From: Rhodospirillales bacterium
GTDB lineage: Bacteria; Pseudomonadota; Alphaproteobacteria; Acetobacterales; Acetobacteraceae
Direction: 5' to 3'
DNA length: 7,783 nucleotides
Assembly: GCA_018971905.1 (NCBI GenBank)
Contig: JAGWZS010000084.1
Span: 1-7,783 of the forward strand
The position numbers and the translations under genes were made by a program. Within the stretch, counting starts at the first letter, position 1, and each line of letters starts with the position of its first letter. The notes beneath the pieces were generated by a model, which saw only the letters and a list, made by a program, of their open reading frames with translations, had not been told where the DNA came from and did no database searches. Positions 1-5,999 of this stretch are shown here, piece by piece.

Positions 1-16
1 ACCGCCAATCCTGCAT
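1..16 (-). CDS. Possible 5' end of a divergent gene (partial)
   Basis: On the minus strand an ATG at 16-14 is followed by four more open codons (MQDWR) up to the window edge. A GGGAG Shine-Dalgarno-like motif (complement of 25-29) lies 8 nt upstream, which is good spacing. The ATG overlaps the stop of a short upstream minus-strand ORF in a TGATG arrangement. Only five residues are visible, so no product can be named. The call rests on the ribosome binding site alone and may be chance. Confidence 0.25.
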
Positions 17-51
17 CAAAACTGCTCCCGCATCGCAGCAAAAATTTCCAA

Positions 52-81
52 TTGATCGGCCGTTTCAAATACGCTTACAAT
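52..81 (+). promoter_or_regulatory. Candidate sigma-70 promoter of the cold-shock gene
   Basis: TTGATC at 52-57 (4 of 6 matches to the -35 consensus) and TACAAT at 76-81 (5 of 6 to the -10 consensus) are separated by 18 bp. Transcription would begin near 88 and leave a 5' leader of about 60 nt before the cold-shock start codon. That is shorter than the long thermosensing leader of E. coli cspA. The match was found by eye; no start-site data support it. Confidence 0.45.
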
Positions 82-148
82 GGCAAATGCCGGATAAATC
101 CTGGCAAATGACCCAGGCCCCAACGAATGGGCAAAGAAAGGCGTCGAC

Positions 149-397
149 ATGGAAACGATCCAGAATAACACGGCCAATCCGGACTCCCCGTCATTAACCG
201 GCATTGTGAAATGGTTTAACCCCGGCAAAGGCTATGGATTTATTGCCCCGGATCAGGGGGGCAATGATATATTCGTGCACATTAGCGCCGTTCAACATGC
301 CGGGCTCCGTAAGCTGAATGAGGGCGAGCGCGTGCGTTTTGCACTTCAGCAGCGTGAGGGCAGAATTGCCGCTATCGGCATCGAGCGATTGCACTAA
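149..397 (+). CDS. Cold-shock domain protein (CspA family)
   Basis: This 82-residue protein is a single cold-shock domain, an OB-fold that binds single-stranded RNA and DNA in the cytoplasm; family members act as RNA chaperones. The hallmark VKWFN motif is at 20-24, RNP1 (KGYGFI) at 27-32 and RNP2 (DIFVHI) at 40-45, followed by the usual tail with LNEGERVRF at 56-64. A polar extension of about 17 residues precedes the domain, whereas classical CspA starts almost directly at the VKWFN strand. The ATG is supported by AAAGG at 137-141 with a 7-nt spacer. The aminopeptidase gene follows on the same strand after an 87-nt gap. The family is certain; which paralogue it is, and whether it is cold-induced, cannot be read from the sequence. 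Confidence 0.93.
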   Translation: METIQNNTANPDSPSLTGIVKWFNPGKGYGFIAPDQGGNDIFVHISAVQHAGLRKLNEGERVRFALQQREGRIAAIGIERLH

Positions 398-423
398 CGT
401 ATTATGGCTTAACGCCGGTTTCA

Positions 424-445
424 CCATAACCTCAGGGTGTTATGG
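424..445. repeat. Small inverted repeat between csp and aminopeptidase genes
   Basis: CCATAAC (424-430) and GTTATGG (439-445) form a perfect 7-bp stem around an 8-nt loop. No T run follows on either strand, so it does not read as a classical intrinsic terminator. It could be a weak attenuating hairpin or a protein-binding site for the gene that follows. Confidence 0.35.
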
Positions 446-484
446 ACTGTAGCCTCGTTTGGCAACCCGGGGTAATAACGGGAA

Positions 485-1900
485 ATGATGAGCGATGCCC
501 TGAGATTTCTTGAGCTTCCGGTAAGCCAGGCCGCAGCCGATAACCTGGCCCTGCCGCTCCATTCGGTGCGGCCAAACAGTCTGGAGAGCTGCCTTTCTGG
601 GTTGCCTAAATCAGCCACAGCTCAAGCCAACCTGCTCGGCTTTTCAGGCGAAGCTGGTCAAATTTTGCTTTTTCCAGACAATACTGGCGCTCTCGCTGGA
701 GGGGTAATCGGCCTTGGAAACCAAAGCATTTTTTCAGGCTTTGGTAACGCCGCCGCTGCGCTACCCTCTGGGCATACATGGCGGATCGTACAGAACGACC
801 TTTGCACCGAAGCAGCGGAACTTGGTTTTCTGTTGGGTGCCTATCGGTATCAAGCACTTAAAGCAAAAAAAGCTATGCTAAGCAGCCTTGCCAATGCATC
901 GCTACGAAGCCGCATCATTGCTGGTAGCGTCATGTTTGTTCGGGATCTGATCAATACCCCGGCTAACATACTAGGCCCCAGCGAATTGGCTGATGTTGCT
1001 ATGCGGTTAGCATCACGATTTGGCGCAGAAGCTGAATGTATAAGAAATGAGTCACTTACGGCACGCTACCCGGCCATAAAAGCGGTCGGTGCGGGGTCCA
1101 GCCGCCCACCCGCCGTAGTTGTATTCAAATGGAAAGGCCGCAACGCAGCACAAAAATCGCCTTTGATTTCGCTTTGCGGAAAAGGCGTCTGCTTCGATAC
1201 GGGAGGGTATAATCTAAAGCCTAGCGCGGGCATGAAATTAATGCGCAAAGACATGGGCGGCGCTGCAATAGCTTTAGGATTGGCAGCTTCAATTATGGCG
1301 CTCGATCTGCCAGTCCGGCTAGAACTGCGAATTGGCTGCGCAGAAAACAGCATCTCCGGAAGCGCAATGCGACCATCCGATGTGATCCAGACGCGAGCCG
1401 GAATAACGGTCGAAGTCAGTGATACAGATGCAGAGGGACGGCTGATTCTCTGCGACCTGCTGAATGAAGCCTGCGAAGCAAAGCCTGATTGGCTGTTTGA
1501 TATCGCAACACTTACCGGAGCTGCTAGAATAGCCCTTGGCCCAGACCTTCCCGCGCTATTCTGCAATAATGATGAGCTGGCCAACGCTGTTCTTGCCGCC
1601 GGGCGCGCCACTGATGACCAAATGTGGCGTATGCCCCTGCATGGTGGCTATGCGGGGTGGCTTGCCTCTTCCTTCGCTGATATCAGTAACATTTCCTCAA
1701 AGCCTTTTGGTGGTGCCATTACGGCAGCTTTATTTCTGCACCATTTCGTTTCGAGTGAAATTCCCTGGGCGCATATCGATACTTATGCTTGGAACGACTC
1801 CTCTCGGCCCGGGAAACCTGAAGGCGGCGAGGCGCAAACTTTACGCGCATTGCTGCAAGCAATCGAGAGTTTTACAAATTCAACAGGAAAAACCGACTAG
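485..1900 (+). CDS. Leucyl aminopeptidase family protein (peptidase M17)
   Basis: This 471-residue cytosolic metallopeptidase should remove N-terminal residues from peptides using two metal ions. The catalytic half is complete. Metal ligands are K233 and D238 (in GKGVCFDTGG), D256 (KDMGG), and D315 and E317 (in DTDAEGRL); the catalytic pair is K245 and R319. All seven sit exactly 17 positions below bovine lens aminopeptidase numbering, so spacing is fully conserved. The C-terminal half carries ATLTGAARIALG (341-352), GGAITAALF (409-417) and RPGKPEGGEAQ (441-451). Length and wording resemble the shorter second M17 type common in alphaproteobacteria rather than classical PepA (about 500 residues), so no symbol is given. 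The usual NTDAEGR signature reads DTDAEGR. Two ATGs (485, 488) are possible; the nearby GGGAA suits the second slightly better. The stop is followed by the AT-rich gap. Confidence 0.93.
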   Translation: MMSDALRFLELPVSQAAADNLALPLHSVRPNSLESCLSGLPKSATAQANLLGFSGEAGQILLFPDNTGALAGGVIGLGNQSIFSGFGNAAAALPSGHTWRIVQNDLCTEAAELGFLLGAYRYQALKAKKAMLSSLANASLRSRIIAGSVMFVRDLINTPANILGPSELADVAMRLASRFGAEAECIRNESLTARYPAIKAVGAGSSRPPAVVVFKWKGRNAAQKSPLISLCGKGVCFDTGGYNLKPSAGMKLMRKDMGGAAIALGLAASIMALDLPVRLELRIGCAENSISGSAMRPSDVIQTRAGITVEVSDTDAEGRLILCDLLNEACEAKPDWLFDIATLTGAARIALGPDLPALFCNNDELANAVLAAGRATDDQMWRMPLHGGYAGWLASSFADISNISSKPFGGAITAALFLHHFVSSEIPWAHIDTYAWNDSSRPGKPEGGEAQTLRALLQAIESFTNSTGKTD

Positions 1901-1957
1901 GTCTTTAATTTAAAGTTGAACATTACAGAATTGAAATCCAATAAATCTAAAAAGCCA

Positions 1958-1990
1958 CTGAATTAAATTGATCTTATTAGATTAATTCAG
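1958..1990. repeat. 9-bp perfect inverted repeat, possible operator or hairpin
   Basis: CTGAATTAA (1958-1966) and TTAATTCAG (1982-1990) are perfect inverted copies separated by 15 nt. In RNA this would be an AT-rich hairpin with a large loop. In DNA the arms are about two helical turns apart (24 bp centre to centre) and could be half-sites for a dimeric regulator. It lies about 90 bp upstream of the marR promoter. No terminator-like T run follows. Confidence 0.4.
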
Positions 1991-2055
1991 CTTAAAAACG
2001 ATCAGCCCATGAATTTTATAGCATTTTTCTTGCGTTTTAGAGATCGTTAGTGATT

Positions 2056-2077
2056 CGGACAAAGTTTTTTCCGTTTT
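2056..2077 (+). terminator. Weak terminator-like hairpin with T run
   Basis: CGGA (2056-2059) pairs with TCCG (2070-2073). The stem can be lengthened by AAA/TTT pairs if C2060 bulges out, and TTTT follows at 2074-2077. The stem is weak, so this is only a candidate end for transcription coming from the aminopeptidase gene. Confidence 0.25.
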
Positions 2078-2081
2078 CATA

Positions 2082-2109
2082 TTGAAGAGGCTTTTAATTT
2101 TATTATAAT
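2082..2109 (+). promoter_or_regulatory. Candidate sigma-70 promoter for marR-lolA
   Basis: TTGAAG at 2082-2087 (4 of 6 at -35) and a perfect TATAAT at 2104-2109 are 16 bp apart. Transcription would start near 2116, giving a leader of roughly 78 nt before the regulator's ATG. This is the best promoter match in the window, and it sits directly before the first gene of the marR-lolA-xth group. Confidence 0.55.
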
Positions 2110-2178
2110 GCGTACACTGATTGTTTCTCCACAGAAAGCTTTGGCTTTTCATAATGACTAGTTCAGCTTTTGCTCTTC

Positions 2179-2183
2179 AAGGA
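2179..2183 (+). promoter_or_regulatory. Ribosome binding site deciding the marR start
   Basis: AAGGA at 2179-2183 lies 10 nt before the ATG at 2194. It falls inside the longer reading that begins at TTG 2170, which has no such motif in front of it. This favours the ATG. Confidence 0.55.
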
Positions 2184-2193
2184 CTCAAAGACT

Positions 2194-2574
2194 ATGGCTT
2201 CTCCACAACTATCTTCTGACCAGTTGGTTGGCATTCTCAGGGATACGGTCGTTTCCCTTGTCCGGCGTGATGGTGTTGACCTTTCTGCGCGCCAGCTAGG
2301 CGTTTTTCTCACGTGCTACCTGAATGAAGGTGGCCACACGGTGCGTGGGCTAGCGCAAGAACTCAATGTATCCAAGCCAGCAATTACCCGCGCTCTCGAT
2401 AGATTGACTGAGTTGGATTATGTTCGCCGGAAAGTTGATCCCTCGGATCGCCGATCAGTTTTAGTGCAACGCACCGTAAAAGGGGCTGCTTTTCTCCGCG
2501 AAACACGCCATATAATGGCTGATGCTTTTACTGCCAATAAAACAGAAGCCGCTAGCCGCCGCGCTGCCAGCTAG
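2194..2574 (+). CDS. MarR-family winged-helix transcriptional regulator
   Basis: This 126-residue protein has the MarR plan: an N-terminal helical part, then a winged helix-turn-helix. The stretch TVRGLAQELNVSKPAITRAL (49-68) carries the two DNA-contacting helices. The beta wing follows with DPSDRRSVLVQRTVKG (82-97), the DxxDRR signature of the family. At 126 residues it is slightly short for a MarR (about 140-150), mainly because the last dimerisation helix is brief. MarR proteins bind palindromic sites as dimers, often near their own gene, so the inverted repeats upstream are candidate sites (inference). I chose ATG 2194 because of the AAGGA at 2179; an in-frame TTG at 2170 would add eight residues. 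Its 3' end overlaps the lolA start by 53 nt. The ligand and targets are unknown. Confidence 0.88.
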   Translation: MASPQLSSDQLVGILRDTVVSLVRRDGVDLSARQLGVFLTCYLNEGGHTVRGLAQELNVSKPAITRALDRLTELDYVRRKVDPSDRRSVLVQRTVKGAAFLRETRHIMADAFTANKTEAASRRAAS

Positions 2575-3211
2575 TCCTCTCCGCCGCGCCATAAGCGTGG
2601 CGGCATTACTTTTATTCTTTGCCTCAACTGTTACGGCCAGCGCGGCGACAGTTACGCTGTCCCCCGCAGACGAAGCTTTGCTGACAAAAATCGAAACCTA
2701 TCTAAACACCCAGAAGGGATTAACAGCTGATTTTCTACAGGTAAGCGCTGATGGCGCGACAAGGACAGGTAAAGCCTGGCTCCAACGCCCCGGAAAGATG
2801 CGATTTGCGTATGACCCGCCTGACCCCCAGTTGCTTGTCGCTGGTTTTGGGCTGCTGGTTTATCATGATCCACAGTTAGATCAAACAACAAACATTCCGC
2901 TCAGCGCCACCCCTCTGGGCATTCTCCTTGCAAAGCACGTGGATCTTCAGTCGAAATCCATTTGTGTCACCCAAATACTCAAGCAACCTGGCAGAGTTGA
3001 CGTATCGCTTGTACGCCGCGGCAAAGAAGCTGAGGGAACACTTACACTTTCCTTTTCAACCGACCCTCTGGAGTTGCAGGCATGGACTGTAACAGACTCT
3101 CAAGGGAAACAAACAAGCGTTCATTTATATGACATTAGCCCAGGCGGGCCTTTTCCAGACTCGCTATTTGAATACATTCAAAATAGCAGCTCAACGTCTT
3201 CAGGAGGATAG
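2522..3211 (+). CDS. lolA: Outer-membrane lipoprotein carrier protein LolA
   Basis: LolA is the periplasmic chaperone that accepts lipoproteins from the LolCDE transporter and delivers them to the outer membrane. The 229-residue product starts with a signal peptide: a long n-region with RR at 21-22, a hydrophobic core at about 23-36, and probable cleavage after ASA near residue 41. The mature part has the usual LolA features: GLTADFLQ (66-73), GKAWLQRPGKMRFAYDPP (83-100), LLVYHD (111-116) and IPLSATPLGILL (125-136). It ends with a Ser/Gly-rich tail (222-229). The ATG lies inside marR, 53 nt before that gene's stop, with no clear Shine-Dalgarno motif, so translation may depend on ribosomes coming from marR. 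A later in-frame GTG near 2597 would remove the arginines of the signal peptide and is less likely. In many alphaproteobacteria lolA also lies next to xth, as here. Confidence 0.88.
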   Translation: MLLLPIKQKPLAAALPASPLRRAISVAALLLFFASTVTASAATVTLSPADEALLTKIETYLNTQKGLTADFLQVSADGATRTGKAWLQRPGKMRFAYDPPDPQLLVAGFGLLVYHDPQLDQTTNIPLSATPLGILLAKHVDLQSKSICVTQILKQPGRVDVSLVRRGKEAEGTLTLSFSTDPLELQAWTVTDSQGKQTSVHLYDISPGGPFPDSLFEYIQNSSSTSSGG

Positions 3212-3242
3212 GCATCCGCCGTAAATCCTATAGAATACAAAC

Positions 3243-4043
3243 ATGACGCTTACAGTTGTGACTTGGAATATCAATTCGTTACGGTTACGCCAGGCACATC
3301 TGCACCGGCTTATGGCTGAATTGCAGCCGGATGTAATATGCCTGCAAGAAACCAAAGTTCCTGACGAACTGTTCCCTGAGGCAATCGGTCACGAGATCGG
3401 TTTCCCCCACGTTTTGAAGCGCGGCATGAAGAGCTACAATGGAGTAGCTATTCTTTCTCGAACCCCGTTAAAGTTGACAGATGATACGCCTGATTGGTGT
3501 GGAAGAAACGATTGCAGACATATTGCTGCGACGCTCCAGGTCGCTGGCACATCTCTGAAAATCCACAATTTTTACGTCCCTGCAGGCGGAGATATCCCCG
3601 ACAGAAACGCAAATGGTAAATTCGCGCATAAGCTGGATTTCTTAAATGAAGCGAAAGAACATTTCGCTAAATTTAAGCCTGAGCGTTCTGTTCTCGTCGG
3701 GGATTTGAATATTGCTCCACTAGAGAACGACGTCTGGAATCATAAGCAACTGATTGATGTTGTTAGCCATACGCCCACCGAGGTAGCTGCTCTGAATCTT
3801 TGGCGTAACCAAGGATTTTACGATGCTATCCGGCACTTTGTTCCGGAATCTGAAAAACTTTATACGTGGTGGTCATATCGGAATAGAGACTGGGCGGCTT
3901 CCAACCGAGGGCGGCGGCTGGATCATATCTGGATCACGCCAGACATTGTACCCTTGCTTGATAGCTATACCATTTTATCCCAAGCCCGGAATTGGGATCA
4001 ACCTTCAGATCATGTGCCCGTCGCTATAAGGCTTCATCTGTAA
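3243..4043 (+). CDS. xth: Exodeoxyribonuclease III (AP endonuclease, ExoIII family)
   Basis: This 266-residue Mg-dependent nuclease cleaves DNA at abasic sites and trims 3' ends in base excision repair. All active-site elements of the endonuclease/exonuclease/phosphatase fold are visible: N9 in WNINSLR, E36 in LQETK, Y111 in NFYVPAGGD, D154 and N156 in GDLNIAP, D227 in RRLDHIW, and D256-H257 in SDHVP. They match E. coli ExoIII N7, E34, Y109, D151, N153, D229, D258 and H259. Length is normal. An in-frame TAG at 3231-3233 forces the start to ATG 3243. No ribosome binding site precedes it; the nearest AGGAGG (3202-3207) is 35 nt away inside the end of lolA. The gene follows lolA by 31 nt and converges with prs. 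Confidence 0.95.
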   Translation: MTLTVVTWNINSLRLRQAHLHRLMAELQPDVICLQETKVPDELFPEAIGHEIGFPHVLKRGMKSYNGVAILSRTPLKLTDDTPDWCGRNDCRHIAATLQVAGTSLKIHNFYVPAGGDIPDRNANGKFAHKLDFLNEAKEHFAKFKPERSVLVGDLNIAPLENDVWNHKQLIDVVSHTPTEVAALNLWRNQGFYDAIRHFVPESEKLYTWWSYRNRDWAASNRGRRLDHIWITPDIVPLLDSYTILSQARNWDQPSDHVPVAIRLHL

Positions 4044-4050
4044 GTATTAA

Positions 4051-4106
4051 GGTGATGCATAGCGCCCTGGCGCTAAAAGCCACGCCCCCCCCCAAGTAGC
4101 ATCACC
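4051..4106. repeat. Nested inverted repeats with a nine-C tract
   Basis: An outer 8-bp perfect inverted repeat, GGTGATGC (4051-4058) and GCATCACC (4099-4106), encloses an inner near-palindrome, TAGCGCC (4060-4066) and GGCGCTA (4069-4075), and then nine consecutive C (4085-4093). The structure fills the gap between the convergent 3' ends of xth and prs. It could fold as a stem with an inner hairpin in RNA of either strand, or extrude as a cruciform. No long T run follows on either strand, so simple intrinsic termination is not clear. It could be a bidirectional transcript-end structure or one copy of a dispersed repeat. Confidence 0.55.
4060..4075. terminator. Possible bidirectional terminator hairpin
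   Basis: TAGCGC/GCGCTA forms a compact GC-rich 6-bp stem with a CCTG tetraloop (7 bp if the loop is counted as two bases), 16 nt after the xth stop. The symmetry would work in both directions between convergent genes. The weakness is the missing U tract: AAAAG follows on plus and TGCATC on minus. Confidence 0.3.
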
Positions 4107-4153
4107 ATTTGCAGCTCCACTTCCGAGTGCTTCATGACGGGCGGAATATGCGC

Positions 4154-5086
4154 TCAGTCAAACAAAGAACTAACTGAGCTTTCCGTGGAAATACGACGCA
4201 TTGCCTCGGCCATCAGTGGCGCTATGGAAAGTTGACGGATGTTATGGGCCAGGCGGACAGCCTCGGTTGCCATAATCGAATCGGTGATTGTTACCATTTT
4301 GATCGGAGAAGCGGCAATCCGCGCCACTGCGCCGCCTGAAAGTACGCCGTGAGAAACATAAACCTCGACGGAAGTCGCGCCGTTAGCCAGCAACGCCTCG
4401 GCTGCATTGCAAAGCGTACCGCCGGAGTCGACGATGTCGTCCACAAGGATGCAATGGCGCCCTTGAACATCGCCTATGATGTTCATCACCTCCGAAACCC
4501 CTGCCCGTTCACGGCGTTTATCAATAATCGCCAGATCAGTATTCAGCCGGCGGGCGATGATGCGGGCGCGCAGCACACCCCCAACATCTGGTGAGACAAT
4601 CATTGGATGACGTTCAGCAAAGCGCTCCTCGATATCGCGCGAAAAAAGCGGCGCCGCAGGTAAATTATCCACCGGAATATCAAAAAAGCCCTGAATCTGC
4701 CCCGCGTGAAGATCCATGGTTAAAACTCTGTTGGCGCCAGCCTCGGTTATAATGTTCGCAACCAGCTTGGCAGAAATGGGTGTGCGGGGGCCAGATTTAC
4801 GATCTTGCCTGGCATAGCCAAAATAAGGAATCACGGCAGTAACTCGGCGGGCAGAACCACGGCGCAAGGCATCCAGCGTAATCAGCAATTCCATAAGGTT
4901 GTCATTTGTTGGATAGGAGGTTGATTGGATGACAAACACATCCTCCCCGCGCACATTTTCGTGGATTTCAACAAACACTTCCATATCGGCGAAGCGCCTG
5001 ATGGAGGCTTTTGCCAGTGGCAAGTTCAACCCAGCAGCGACTGCCTCGGCCAGGGGACGGTTGCTGTTGGCGGCGACAATTTTCAT
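4154..5086 (-). CDS. prs: Ribose-phosphate pyrophosphokinase (PRPP synthase)
   Basis: The enzyme makes 5-phosphoribosyl 1-pyrophosphate from ribose 5-phosphate and ATP, the precursor of purines, pyrimidines, NAD, histidine and tryptophan. The 310-residue length is typical of class I enzymes. Visible motifs: the catalytic loop region [20 protein letters not shown] (88-107), [12 protein letters not shown] (124-135) with H127, SPDVGG (165-170), the DKRR segment (189-192), and the PRPP-binding loop [11 protein letters not shown] (215-225). The open frame extends upstream to 5218, but that extra part overlaps proC. The ATG at 5086 starts with [13 protein letters not shown] as expected for the family and has GGGAAGA five nt before it. 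It is the last gene of the ybjN-proC-prs run, 58 nt after proC, and ends facing xth. Confidence 0.96.
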   Translation of the reverse strand: MKIVAANSNRPLAEAVAAGLNLPLAKASIRRFADMEVFVEIHENVRGEDVFVIQSTSYPTNDNLMELLITLDALRRGSARRVTAVIPYFGYARQDRKSGPRTPISAKLVANIITEAGANRVLTMDLHAGQIQGFFDIPVDNLPAAPLFSRDIEERFAERHPMIVSPDVGGVLRARIIARRLNTDLAIIDKRRERAGVSEVMNIIGDVQGRHCILVDDIVDSGGTLCNAAEALLANGATSVEVYVSHGVLSGGAVARIAASPIKMVTITDSIMATEAVRLAHNIRQLSIAPLMAEAMRRISTESSVSSLFD

Positions 5087-5091
5087 AACAA

Positions 5092-5098
5092 TCTTCCC
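5092..5098 (-). promoter_or_regulatory. Ribosome binding site deciding the prs start
   Basis: Read on the minus strand, GGGAAGA lies 5 nt before the ATG at 5086. Together with the family-typical N-terminus this sets the start and rules out the longer upstream reading that overlaps proC. Confidence 0.6.
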
Positions 5099-5144
5099 GG
5101 AATGCTGCTCGGCGCGGTGTAGCAACGGGGCACAGCAATGTAAA

Positions 5145-5951
5145 TTAAGCTGATAGCTCCCGCGATCGTTCAGTGGCGGCCTGTATGGCTGCCTTGAAAA
5201 TTTTTGGCAGAGCGTCATCCGCGCGCAACAGTTTAAGGGCTTCAGCGGTGGTTCCGCCTGGGGATGTCACCGCTATGCGGAGTGCTTCAGGCGCCTCAGA
5301 GGAGGCTGCCAGCAGCGCCGCCGAGCCGATGACGGTCTGGCGAGCTAGTATCTTCGCAAGATCTGGCGGCAAGCCTTGGTCAAGCCCCGCCTGCTCAAGA
5401 AGTTCTGTGAGTAAAAACACATAGGCCGGACCACCGCCAGAAATAGCAGTCACAGGGTCCAGCATGGCCTCCTCCTTAATCCACGCAACGCTTCCAATAG
5501 CCGAAAGCAGCCTGTTACTAAGCTTTTGTTGTGCTGGGGAGACGGTTGGGCCGGCATATGCAACGGTAATCCCCTGGCTCACAGCCGCGGGCGTATTGGG
5601 CATGGCGCGGACGATTGCGGTCCCTCCCCCCAGCAATTGCCCAATATTTTTAACGGTTTTACCCGCCATTATGGAAATAAAGACAGCACTTTCCACAAAG
5701 CGCTCATATCCCTGCAGTGCAGCCGAGGCGGCTTGCGGTTTTACCGCCAAAACCACAGCGTGAGGCATGAAGTCAGGGGGCAGTAAGGCTGCCTCTGGCA
5801 GCACAAAAACGTCAGGCCCCGCAAGAGATTGCGCCTCTGAAGACGGGTCAATAATGTACGTCTGTGCGAGCCCCTGCTCACGCCAACCGGCCAACAATGC
5901 GCTGCCCATACGGCCAGCACCTACAAGCAATAGAGAAGGAAGAACGTTCAT
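5145..5951 (-). CDS. proC: Pyrroline-5-carboxylate reductase
   Basis: ProC reduces 1-pyrroline-5-carboxylate to L-proline with NAD(P)H, the last step of proline synthesis, in the cytoplasm. The 268-residue protein has the N-terminal Rossmann fold with [10 protein letters not shown] (11-20), then AVKPQ (69-73), AMPNTPA (116-122), and the C-terminal dimerisation and catalytic domain with [13 protein letters not shown] (171-183) and [12 protein letters not shown] (228-239), the family signature. Length and domain order are normal. The ATG at 5951 gives the expected short lead-in ([10 protein letters not shown]) to the dinucleotide loop; only a weak purine stretch precedes it. It lies 48 nt after the ybjN-like gene and 58 nt before prs on the same strand, so co-transcription is likely. 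Confidence 0.96.
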   Translation of the reverse strand: MNVLPSLLLVGAGRMGSALLAGWREQGLAQTYIIDPSSEAQSLAGPDVFVLPEAALLPPDFMPHAVVLAVKPQAASAALQGYERFVESAVFISIMAGKTVKNIGQLLGGGTAIVRAMPNTPAAVSQGITVAYAGPTVSPAQQKLSNRLLSAIGSVAWIKEEAMLDPVTAISGGGPAYVFLLTELLEQAGLDQGLPPDLAKILARQTVIGSAALLAASSEAPEALRIAVTSPGGTTAEALKLLRADDALPKIFKAAIQAATERSRELSA

Positions 5952-5969
5952 CAGAACGCTCTAGAACAA

Positions 5970-5988
5970 CATTTCACTAAATGAAATG
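5970..5988. repeat. Small AT-rich hairpin between ybjN-like gene and proC
   Basis: CATTTCA (5970-5976) and TGAAATG (5982-5988) form a 7-bp perfect stem with a 5-nt loop in the 48-nt gap upstream of proC. It could affect mRNA stability or proC translation, but it is short and may be chance. Confidence 0.3.
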
Positions 5989-5999
5989 CGTCGGCCGCT

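Larger units (their letters stand above)
1901..2169. other. AT-rich intergenic region with several inverted repeats
   Basis: No convincing gene is present. The gap is clearly richer in A and T than its flanks. From left to right it holds the 13-bp palindrome CTTTAATTTAAAG (1903-1915) just after the aminopeptidase stop, a 9-bp inverted repeat (1958-1990), a 7-bp inverted repeat AACGATC/GATCGTT (1997-2003 and 2042-2048), a hairpin followed by T residues (2056-2077), and the promoter at 2082-2109. It may combine the end of the aminopeptidase transcript with control of the marR-lolA genes. A small RNA is possible but not shown. Confidence 0.5.

Noticed and set aside
1066..1611. 181-residue minus-strand ORF inside the aminopeptidase gene
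   Set aside because: It lies wholly antisense to a gene with complete M17 motifs, and its translation is Ser/Ala/Pro-rich with no recognisable domain.
1536..1913. 125-residue plus-strand ORF overlapping the end of the aminopeptidase
   Set aside because: Alternate frame of a well-supported gene; no motif, and composition typical of a frame shadow.
2170..2193. TTG start for the MarR gene at 2170
   Set aside because: The AAGGA at 2179-2183 points to ATG 2194, and the extra eight residues match no family feature. It cannot be fully excluded.
4085..4093. C9 tract as a phase-variation switch
   Set aside because: It lies in no reading frame and near no promoter, between two gene 3' ends, so slippage would not switch a gene in an obvious way.
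5087..5218. Longer prs reading starting at 5218
   Set aside because: It overlaps the end of proC and adds 44 residues absent from the family; ATG 5086 has a ribosome binding site and the family-typical N-terminus.
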